64,000 bases of DNA from Planctomycetota bacterium (GTDB lineage Bacteria > Planctomycetota > UBA1135 > GCA-002686595). The stretch lies in contig JAEUHZ010000047.1 in the NCBI GenBank assembly GCA_016795205.1, forward strand, positions 1-64,000. The letters are read 5' to 3'. Below, piece by piece: positions 28,476-35,048 of the stretch (its first letter is position 1; the number at the start of each line of letters is the position of its first letter). The notes under the pieces are model-generated. The model was not told the origin of the DNA. It ran no database searches and worked only from the letters and a program-made list of their open reading frames with translations. The translations under genes were made by a program, and so were the position numbers.

Positions 28476-29369
28476 TCAGCCGCCGGAGGCCGCGGCGCGG
28501 GCGCGCTTCACGAGCATCCCGCGCAGCTCCGCGAACTGCTCGCGGGTGATCCGACCGCCCTCCACGGCGGCCTGCAGCTCCGCCAGACGCGCCTGGACCT
28601 TCTTGGCGATCTCCTCGCCGCTCGCTGCGCGGACCGCGGACACGACGTCGTCGTAGTCGGCCTGCGAGGCCTTCTTCTCGAGCGCGCGCTTCTCCAGCGC
28701 CCCGACGGCCGTGAACGTGCGGTACTCGGCCACGCAGTCGCCCAGGGCTTGGACCTCCTCCTCGGTGGGCGCGGCGGCGGCCTGGGCGCGCTTCGCGACG
28801 GCTTCCAGGGCCGCCTTGGCCCGCGAGCGGACCGCGTCGAGCTCGGGATTGCCCTCCTTGGCGGCTGCGGCGCGGGCCGTCCAGGCGTCGACGAACGCTT
28901 GATACTCGGCACGCGTGAACTTCTGCGCCTTGGCGGCCGCGCGCAAACGGCCGAGTGCGATCTCGAGGTCGAGGTCGACGAGCTGATCGCGCAGCGCGTC
29001 GAACTCCTGGGCCTCGACGGCCCCCGCCCGCGCGCGCGCCTCGATGTCGGCCAGGCGGGCCGCGGCGCGTTGGCGCAGCGGCAGGATTGCGGGGGATGTG
29101 CCGTCGTAGGCCTGGGCCGCCGCGGTAATCTGATCGGCGACGCGCTGGTAGTCCTCGCGCGTGGCGCCGCGCGCGGCCGCGCGCTGCTGGAGGTCCGTGA
29201 TCGCGGCCTCGAAGCGCACGCGGAGCCGTGCCTGCCCCTCGGCTGCGGGCTGGCCCTGAACGGGCGCGGCTGGATTCGCGCGCTGTCCGCGGGCGGGGTT
29301 CGAGTCCTGGGCCCCGGCCGGGGCGGCGGCGAGGAGGGCGAGGAGCGCAAGGGCGGTCGGGAATCGCAT
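28476..29369 (-). CDS. Secreted helical protein of unknown function, paralogue A
   Basis: A 297-residue protein with a signal peptide (LALLALLAAAPAGAQ). The mature part is almost all helix and very rich in Ala, Arg, Glu and Lys. A short motif of the form [TS]Rx[DE][YF]xxV recurs: ATREDYQRVAD, FTRAEYQAFVD, ASQADYDDVVS, ITREQFAELRG. I do not recognise the family. A neighbouring gene encodes a clear paralogue with the same C-terminus. It ends next to the terminator after infC. Possible roles (structural, chaperone-like or scaffold) cannot be told apart from sequence. Confidence 0.75.
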   Translation of the reverse strand: MRFPTALALLALLAAAPAGAQDSNPARGQRANPAAPVQGQPAAEGQARLRVRFEAAITDLQQRAAARGATREDYQRVADQITAAAQAYDGTSPAILPLRQRAAARLADIEARARAGAVEAQEFDALRDQLVDLDLEIALGRLRAAAKAQKFTRAEYQAFVDAWTARAAAAKEGNPELDAVRSRAKAALEAVAKRAQAAAAPTEEEVQALGDCVAEYRTFTAVGALEKRALEKKASQADYDDVVSAVRAASGEEIAKKVQARLAELQAAVEGGRITREQFAELRGMLVKRARAAASGG

Positions 29370-29594
29370 GGGAGTCTCCGGGTTCTGGGCCCGCGGCGGT
29401 CAGGCCGGATCGGGCGGGTTCGCGCGGCAGGGGGACAGCGCTGGAGCGCCAAGGTAGGGGACCTGGGGTCGCGCCGCCAACCCCGCTCCAGGGCAGGCGA
29501 GATCCGTGCCGCGGCCGGGCGAACGCCGGCGCGCGGCCACGGGCGTCGGCGTCCCCGAGCCCGAGGTCGGCCGTGCCCTCGGGCGCAGACAGCA

Positions 29595-29627
29595 GCGCCC
29601 GCCCGGTCGTTCGGACCGGACGGGCGC
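29595..29627 (-). terminator. Hairpin downstream of paralogue B
   Basis: The arms GCGCCCG/CGGGCGC and, after one C-A mismatch, CCGGTC/GACCGG enclose the loop GTTCG. The hairpin is 32 bases past the stop of the gene at 29660 on the minus strand. It is a likely intrinsic terminator, although no T tract follows. It lies in the 290-base gap 29370-29659, in which I see nothing else. Confidence 0.6.
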
Positions 29628-29659
29628 AGGGATGCGGCCAGAGCCGCCGGGCGCTGGGC

Positions 29660-30526
29660 TCAGCGCGTCGACGAGGCGGCGCGCGCCCGCGTCATGAGCA
29701 GGTCGCGCAGCTGCGTGAACTGCTCACGGGTGATCCGGCCGCCCTTGACGGCTTCGCGGATCTCGTCGAGCCGGGCCTGGACCTTCTTCACGAGCTCCTC
29801 GCGCTCGGAGGACGGCAGCGGCAGTCGCTTCGCCTCGTCGAGCACGTCGCCGTAGTCGGCCTCGATGGCCTTCTTCTCCATCGCGCGCTTCTCGAGGCGC
29901 ACGAGGACGTTCGAGACCCGGATCTCCTTGGCGATGTCCATGGCGGGCTCGAGGTCCTTCTCCGCGATCGGGCTGGCCTTGGCCTTGGCCATCAGCGACT
30001 CCATCTCGTGGCGCAGGCGCCCGACGATCGCGTCGATCTCGGGGTTCCAGGCCTTGGCGGCGTCCGCGCGCGCGGTCAGGTTCGCGATGACCGCCTCGAA
30101 GTCGATGCGGCTGGGCTGCCGCTTCGCCGCGATGCCGGACTTGATGCGGTTCAGGACGTACTCGAGCTCGGCGTCGATGGCCTGATCCTTGAGGATGTCG
30201 AGCTCCAGGAGCTCGTACATCTTCGACTGGGCCAAGCGCTCGAGCTCCATGAGGCGCTCGAGGACGCGCGTGCCCACGTGGAGCTCGGCGGTCTTCGGGA
30301 CCTCGTAGGCGGCCGCGGCCGCCTTCCATTCGTCGACGACCTTCTGGTAGTCGGTGCGGCTCAGGCCGGCGGCCTCCGCGCGGGCGCGCAGCGCCTCGAC
30401 CGCCGCATTGAAGCGGGGTCGGAGCGCCAGGCTCGCCGAGGCCTCCTGCACGGCCGGGGTCGGTGCCGCCGTCGCCGGGAGGGCGGGGGCGGCGAGGAGG
30501 GCGAGAGCGATGAACGGGAACTTCAT
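29660..30526 (-). CDS. Secreted helical protein of unknown function, paralogue B
   Basis: A 288-residue protein with a signal peptide (MKFPFIALALLAAPALPATA). It resembles the adjacent paralogue A in length, signal, helical Ala-rich body and C-terminus (GGRITREQFTQLRDLLMTRA against GGRITREQFAELRGMLVKRA). The recurring motif is again seen: LSRTDYQKVVDEW, PSRIDFEAVIANL, IEADYGDVLDEA, ITREQFTQLRDL. The two genes are probably a tandem duplication. The gene is on the same strand as oxyR, 227 bases downstream of its stop. I do not recognise the family. Confidence 0.75.
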   Translation of the reverse strand: MKFPFIALALLAAPALPATAAPTPAVQEASASLALRPRFNAAVEALRARAEAAGLSRTDYQKVVDEWKAAAAAYEVPKTAELHVGTRVLERLMELERLAQSKMYELLELDILKDQAIDAELEYVLNRIKSGIAAKRQPSRIDFEAVIANLTARADAAKAWNPEIDAIVGRLRHEMESLMAKAKASPIAEKDLEPAMDIAKEIRVSNVLVRLEKRAMEKKAIEADYGDVLDEAKRLPLPSSEREELVKKVQARLDEIREAVKGGRITREQFTQLRDLLMTRARAASSTR

Positions 30527-30753
30527 GGGTTGCTTCCTTGGGACTCGGGCCAGAGGCGGCGTGACCCGGGAGTGCGAGAGACGAGCAGGAGCTGGGAACG
30601 GGTCGGTGGGACCGCGCACGCGCACGCCGTGCGCGGCAGCCCTTCGCCCGGGGGGAGCCCACAAGGTACTCACCCCTCCGGAAGAAGCGCAAACCACCGG
30701 CACGCTCCCCCGAGACCCGCGCTGCCCCCAAGGCGAACGCGCGGCCGAGCGGC

Positions 30754-31713
30754 TCAGGCGCGCGCAGCGGGCGCGCGTCCCAGGAGCGAGACGCCCGGAG
30801 GCCGGTGCGCGCGCAGGAAGGCTGCGAGAAGCTCGTGGTCCGCGGACCGCGGGTGGGACTTGCGCCAGACGAGCGCCAAACGGCGCCCCGGGGCCCGCCC
30901 GCGGAACGGGCGGATCGCGAGGTGGTTGCGGACCTCCTCGTCCTCGGACACGGCCAGGCGCGGCAGGAGCGTCAGGCCCATGCCGAGAGCCACCATCTGC
31001 CGCAACGTCTCGATGCTCGTCGCGCGGAAATCGACACCGTCCGTGGGCCGGGCGCCAGCCTCCCGGCAGATCGAGAGCGCCTGCTCGCGCAGACAGTGCC
31101 CCTCGTCGAGGAGCAGGACGCGCTGGCCGGCGAGGTCGTCCTCGGACACGCTCTGCTGGCCGGCGAGCGCGTGCCCCGGCGGCGCCGCGAGCAGGAAGGG
31201 CTCCTCGAAGAGCGGCGTGGCGAGAAAGGGCCCGCCGGGGATCGGGAGCGCCAGGATCCCCGCGTCGAGCTGGTGCCGCACGAGCTCCTCGACGAGGTCG
31301 GACGTCTTGAGCTCCCGGAAGACGAGCTGGAGCTTGGGGAACTCGCGCGCGAGCAGCGGCGCCACGCGGGGCAGGAGGTAGGGCCCCAGCGTGGGGATCA
31401 TCCCCAGCCGGAGGGGCCCCGAGAGGGGCTCGCGCCCGCGGCCCGCCAGGTCGACGATCCGCTGCATGGCGTCGAGCACGGCCCGCGCGGCCTCGACCAC
31501 CTCCGAGCCGGTCGAAGTGGGGCTCACGCCGCGCGGCGAGCGCTCGAAGAGCTTGACCCGCAGCGTGCCCTCGACCTTCTTGATCGCGGCCGAGAGCGTC
31601 GGCTGGGTGATGTGGCAGGCCGCGGCGGCGCGGCTGAAGTGCCGGTGCTCGCTCAGGGCCACCACGTAACGCAGCTCGGCCAGGGTGATCGCGGTGACGT
31701 CGATGGGGGGCAC
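30754..31713 (-). CDS. oxyR: LysR-family peroxide sensor OxyR
   Basis: A LysR-type activator that senses peroxide by a disulfide. The N-terminal winged helix is ITLAELRYVVALSEHRHFSRAA. The effector domain has Cys207 and Cys216 in EGHCLREQALSICREAG, at the same spacing as Cys199 and Cys208 of E. coli OxyR, followed by FRATSIETLRQMVALGMG. The start is GTG, giving 319 residues. The frame is open upstream by 69 codons, but that part is Pro/Arg-rich. The gene is divergent from ahpC, which is probably its target. Confidence 0.92.
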   Translation of the reverse strand: MPPIDVTAITLAELRYVVALSEHRHFSRAAAACHITQPTLSAAIKKVEGTLRVKLFERSPRGVSPTSTGSEVVEAARAVLDAMQRIVDLAGRGREPLSGPLRLGMIPTLGPYLLPRVAPLLAREFPKLQLVFRELKTSDLVEELVRHQLDAGILALPIPGGPFLATPLFEEPFLLAAPPGHALAGQQSVSEDDLAGQRVLLLDEGHCLREQALSICREAGARPTDGVDFRATSIETLRQMVALGMGLTLLPRLAVSEDEEVRNHLAIRPFRGRAPGRRLALVWRKSHPRSADHELLAAFLRAHRPPGVSLLGRAPAARA

Positions 31714-31772
31714 TGCGGGATTCCAAGGCCGCGCGGCGCCGCGTTCAAGGCCGGAGCCGGGACCCGGCCGCG

Positions 31773-31789
31773 GATTGGCAGCGCCGATC
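31773..31789. promoter_or_regulatory. Candidate LysR-type (OxyR) binding site
   Basis: GATTGGCAGCGCCGATC is a near-perfect palindrome with the LysR T-N11-A form (GAT-N11-ATC). It lies in the 245-base oxyR-ahpC intergenic region, 60 bases upstream of oxyR and about 170 before ahpC. It does not match the E. coli OxyR consensus in detail, so the assignment is tentative. Confidence 0.35.
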
Positions 31790-31958
31790 GGCCCCATGGG
31801 CGCATCCGATTCGAGAACGCCGGCGAAGAGGCCGAAACTAGCGGCGAGCCGCGGCCTCCCTCCAGGAACGGGAGGCGCCCGCGTGGGCGCCGGGAGGCGG
31901 TCGCGGCCCACAGCGCCCACCGCCCTCGCGACGAGGGAGAAGACCGAGAGTACGACCC

Positions 31959-32495
31959 ATGCTGACCGTCGGAGACAAGCTGCCCGCGTTCGACCTCGCC
32001 GCCTGCGTGAGCCTGGAGAAGGGCCAGGAGTTCAAGCGGATCACGAACCAGACGAACAAGGGCAAGTGGCTCGTCCTGTTCTTCTGGCCGAAGGACTTCA
32101 CGTTCGTGTGCCCGACCGAGATCGCGGCCTTCGACCGGGCCGCGCCGCAGTTCGGCGAGCGCGACGCCGTCGTCATCGGCGGCAGCACGGACAACGAGTT
32201 CAGCCACCTGGCCTGGCGCCAGGCGCACGCCGACCTGAAGGGCCTGCGGATCCCGATGATCCACGTGAGCCCCAAGTTCGCGGCCGAGCTCGGCATCCTC
32301 CACGCGCAGGCCCAGGTCGCGCTGCGCGCCACGTTCATCGTCGACCCCGAGGGTGTGATCCGCTTCGTGTCGGTCAACGACCTGTCCGTCGGTCGCAACG
32401 TCGACGAGGTGCTGCGCACGCTCGACGCGCTGCAGACGGACGAGCTGTGCCCGTGCAACTGGAAGCCGGGCGAGAAGACGCTGCAGCCGGCCTGA
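31959..32495 (+). CDS. ahpC: Peroxiredoxin, AhpC type
   Basis: A 2-Cys peroxiredoxin that reduces hydrogen peroxide and organic peroxides. The peroxidatic Cys51 is in KDFTFVCPTEI, and the resolving Cys pair Cys164/Cys166 is in DELCPCNWKPG. The sequence resembles the actinobacterial AhpC form (WPKDFTFVCPTEIAAF, VGRNVDEVLRTLDALQ) rather than the E. coli form. It is divergent from oxyR and followed by ahpD. Confidence 0.95.
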   Translation: MLTVGDKLPAFDLAACVSLEKGQEFKRITNQTNKGKWLVLFFWPKDFTFVCPTEIAAFDRAAPQFGERDAVVIGGSTDNEFSHLAWRQAHADLKGLRIPMIHVSPKFAAELGILHAQAQVALRATFIVDPEGVIRFVSVNDLSVGRNVDEVLRTLDALQTDELCPCNWKPGEKTLQPA

Positions 32496-32514
32496 GCGCC
32501 GACTGCGGCCCGAG

Positions 32515-32558
32515 GGGCCGCGGCTCTCCCGCCACTCTCTCCGGGAGGGTCGCGGCCC
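32515..32558 (+). terminator. Hairpin between ahpC and ahpD
   Basis: A 17-bp stem (32515-32531 with 32542-32558, with two G-T wobbles) around a 10-base loop, followed by TGTTCCC. It begins 20 bases after the ahpC stop. It could end or reduce transcription into ahpD, giving more AhpC than AhpD. Confidence 0.65.
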
Positions 32559-32628
32559 TGTTCCCACCCGTGCTGAGCGTGCCAGGCTCGGCCCCAAGAC
32601 CCGCGAGCGACCACCTCCACCACACGCC

Positions 32629-33174
32629 ATGGACAACCTGAAGAGTCTTGCCGAGTCGATTCCGGACGCCGCGAAGGACATCCGCCTCAACCTGCAGAAC
32701 GTGCTCGGGGACGGGCACCTCTCCGAGGAGCAGCGGCTGGGCATCGCGCTGGCCTGCGCCTTCACCTCACGCCACGAGGAGTTGCTCCAGGCGCTCCTGG
32801 CCGACGCCGCCAAGCTGGCACCGGCCTGGACGGAAGACGCCAAGGCCGCCGCCGCGCTCATGGCGATGAACAACGTCTTCTACCGGTTCCGCCACATGAT
32901 CGCGAAGCCGGCCTACTCCTCGATTCCCGCGCGCCTGAGGATGCAGCGCCTCGCGCAACCGCAGACCTCGAAGCTCGACTTCGAGCTCATGTGCCTCTCG
33001 GTCTCGGCCATCGGTGCCTGCGAGATGTGCGTGCGGAGCCACGAGCACTCGCTGCTGGAGTTGGGCGCCAGTGAGGCCCAGGTGCTCGACGCCGTGCGCA
33101 TCGCGGCGGTGATCCACGCCGCGGCGCTCGCCCTGCGCCTCGACGCCCACGCCCCGGCGGCCGAGTCGCCCTGA
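32629..33174 (+). CDS. ahpD: Alkyl hydroperoxidase D
   Basis: AhpD reduces AhpC with a CxxC active site using lipoamide-bound enzymes as electron donor. This 181-residue protein has Cys131 and Cys134 in GACEMCVRSHEH, with His138, and the upstream Glu119 expected for the proton relay. It follows ahpC by 133 bases. No ahpF gene is nearby, so AhpD is probably the reductant for AhpC. Confidence 0.93.
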   Translation: MDNLKSLAESIPDAAKDIRLNLQNVLGDGHLSEEQRLGIALACAFTSRHEELLQALLADAAKLAPAWTEDAKAAAALMAMNNVFYRFRHMIAKPAYSSIPARLRMQRLAQPQTSKLDFELMCLSVSAIGACEMCVRSHEHSLLELGASEAQVLDAVRIAAVIHAAALALRLDAHAPAAESP

Positions 33175-33198
33175 GCCGGGCGGCGGCCGCGCTCCGTG

Positions 33199-33222
33199 CC
33201 GCCCCGGTGCAGGCCGGGGCGG
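33199..33222 (+). terminator. Hairpin after ahpD
   Basis: A perfect 9-bp stem CCGCCCCGG/CCGGGGCGG (33199-33207 with 33214-33222) with a 6-base loop, 24 bases after the ahpD stop. The likely rpmI promoter starts 8 bases later, so it marks the end of the peroxide-stress unit. Confidence 0.6.
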
Positions 33223-33229
33223 GAGCGGC

Positions 33230-33257
33230 TTGCGTCCAGGGCCGGCCCCGCTATCCT
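33230..33257 (+). promoter_or_regulatory. Candidate promoter of rpmI-rplT
   Basis: TTGCGT (33230-33235) and TATCCT (33252-33257) are 16 bases apart, the same spacing as the atp promoter. It lies about 110 bases before rpmI, just after the ahpD terminator. It would let ribosomal protein genes be read independently of the oxyR/ahpCD block. Confidence 0.6.
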
Positions 33258-33370
33258 CTTCTCCCTCCAAGCCCGGGGTGGACGCCGCGCGCGTCCGCCT
33301 CGGCCCCCGCGAGCGGTCTGGCATGCCAGCGACCGGGGTGTCGTGAACCCTAGAGCCACGAGGACGTCCC

Positions 33371-33565
33371 ATGCCCAAGATGAAGTCGAAGGGAGCGGTC
33401 AAGAAGCGCTTCCGCATGAGCAAGAAGGGCAAGGCCATGTGCGCCAAGCCCGGCCGCGGCCACATGCACGCGCCGTACAGCGGCGAGACCGGACGCAAGC
33501 TGCGCCGTCGCCTCGTGCTCAACCGGACCTGGTCGATCCTGATCGGCCGGATGATGGAGCCCTGA
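33371..33565 (+). CDS. rpmI: Large ribosomal subunit protein bL35
   Basis: A 64-residue basic protein with the family pattern MPKMKSKGAVKKRFRMSKKG and KLRRRLVLNRTW. It is followed by rplT after 3 bases. In most bacteria infC lies directly upstream, but here it is 5 kb away. Confidence 0.96.
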   Translation: MPKMKSKGAVKKRFRMSKKGKAMCAKPGRGHMHAPYSGETGRKLRRRLVLNRTWSILIGRMMEP

Positions 33566-33568
33566 GCC

Positions 33569-33925
33569 ATGGTGCGCGTCACGATGGGCGCCCCCCGGCG
33601 CCAGAAGAAGAACCGCTACTTCAAGCAAGCGAAGGGCTTCCGCGGGGGCCGCTCGACCCTCTGGCGGACCGTCCGTGAGACCCTGCTGCGCGCCTGGGCG
33701 TTCTCCCAGCGCGACCGGCGCGCCAAGAAGCGCATGTTCCGCCGGCTGTGGATCGTGCGCGTCAACGCGGCGGCCCGCGCGCGTGGCATGAGCTACTCGG
33801 CGTTCATCGACGGGCTCAAGAAGGCCAACGTGGTGCTCGACCGCAAGCAGCTCAGCGAGATCGCGATCCACGACCCGGCGGGCTTCGACGCGCTGGTCAA
33901 GGAAGCCTCCGCGGCCCGCCAGTGA
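33569..33925 (+). CDS. rplT: Large ribosomal subunit protein bL20
   Basis: A 118-residue basic protein that binds 23S rRNA early in assembly. Visible family patterns are KQAKGFRGGRSTLWRTVRE and RRAKKRMFRRLWIVRVNAAAR. The N-terminus is slightly atypical (MVRVTMGAPRRQKKNR). It lies 3 bases after rpmI. No L20 binding leader was recognised. Confidence 0.97.
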   Translation: MVRVTMGAPRRQKKNRYFKQAKGFRGGRSTLWRTVRETLLRAWAFSQRDRRAKKRMFRRLWIVRVNAAARARGMSYSAFIDGLKKANVVLDRKQLSEIAIHDPAGFDALVKEASAARQ

Positions 33926-33959
33926 CCCGACTCCGGCCGCTCCGGCCGGGGCCTCCGCG

Positions 33960-33986
33960 CACCGCCCCGGTTCCCCCGGGGCGGTG
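33960..33986 (+). terminator. Hairpin between rplT and pheS
   Basis: A perfect 11-bp stem CACCGCCCCGG/CCGGGGCGGTG (33960-33970 with 33976-33986) with loop TTCCC, followed by TCGTTCCT. It is 34 bases past the rplT stop and 21 before pheS. It may be a terminator or an attenuator for pheST. No Phe leader peptide is obvious. Confidence 0.6.
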
Positions 33987-34007
33987 TCGTTCCTAGGCTC
34001 TGCCCTC

Positions 34008-35036
34008 GTGACCACGAGCACCGATCCCCACGCACTCCTCGCCGGCGCGCGCGCGCGCGTCGCGGCGGCCGCCGATCTCCAGGCGCTCCAGGCGCTCGAG
34101 CGCGAGCTCTTGGGCAAGTCCGGCCCGGCGGGCCTGATCCTGGCCTCGATCCCCACGCTGCCGCCCGAGCAGCGCAAGGCGGCGGGGGCGCAGGCCAACG
34201 AGCTCAAGCGCGCGCTGGAGGAGGCCTGCGCCGCGCGGCGCACCGCGCTCGAATCCGCGGCGCTGGAGTCCGAGCGCAGCGGCGGCGACTTCGACCCCAC
34301 GCTGCCGCCGGCGCCGCTCGAGCGCGGCGGGTTGCACCCGGTGACGCGCGTCGTGCGCGAGCTCGAGGACCTCTTCACGTCGATGGGCTACACGATCCTC
34401 GACGGGCCCGAGGTCGAGCTCGACTGGTACAACTTCGAGGCGCTCAACATCCCGAAGGACCATCCGGCGCGGGATGCGCAGGACACGTTCTATTGCGATC
34501 CGGCGGGCAGGTTGGTGCTGCGCACGCACACCTCGCCGGTCCAGGTGCGCGCCATGGAGCGCATGCAGCCGCCGTTCCGCGCCATCGTGCCCGGCAAGGT
34601 CTTCCGCAACGAGGCCACCGACGCGAGCCACGAGCACACGTTCCACCAGATGGAGGGGCTCGTCGTCGGGAAGGACGTGTCCGTCGGGCACCTGATCGGC
34701 GCGATGAAGACGCTCTTGCGCGGCGTGTTCGGGCGCGACATCGAGATCCGCCTGCGCCCAGGCTACTTCCCGTTCGTCGAGCCGGGCTTCGAGCTCGACG
34801 CGCGCTGCCCGTTCTGCACCTCGGGCTGCCGCGTCTGCAAGCAATCGACGTGGATCGAGCTGCTCCCGTGCGGCATGGTCCACCCGAACGTCCTGAAATC
34901 GGGCGGCATCGATCCCGAGCAGTGGACCGGCTTCGCGTTCGGGCTCGGGCTCTCGCGGCTCGTCATGCTGCGCTACGGCATCGACGACGTGCGACACCTC
35001 CTCTCGGGCGACCTGCGCTTCCTCGAGCAGTTCTAG
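34008..35036 (+). CDS. pheS: Phenylalanine--tRNA ligase alpha subunit
   Basis: The catalytic subunit, 342 residues from the GTG chosen. The N-terminal coiled coil (ARARVAAAADLQALQALERELLGK) and the class II core with motif 2 (FRNEATDASHEHTFHQMEG) and motif 3 (GFAFGLGLSRLVMLRYGID) are clear. A GTG at 33984 would add 8 residues. pheT follows after 12 bases. The two subunits form the alpha2-beta2 enzyme. Confidence 0.96.
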   Translation: MTTSTDPHALLAGARARVAAAADLQALQALERELLGKSGPAGLILASIPTLPPEQRKAAGAQANELKRALEEACAARRTALESAALESERSGGDFDPTLPPAPLERGGLHPVTRVVRELEDLFTSMGYTILDGPEVELDWYNFEALNIPKDHPARDAQDTFYCDPAGRLVLRTHTSPVQVRAMERMQPPFRAIVPGKVFRNEATDASHEHTFHQMEGLVVGKDVSVGHLIGAMKTLLRGVFGRDIEIRLRPGYFPFVEPGFELDARCPFCTSGCRVCKQSTWIELLPCGMVHPNVLKSGGIDPEQWTGFAFGLGLSRLVMLRYGIDDVRHLLSGDLRFLEQF

Positions 35037-35048
35037 GAGCGCGCACCC

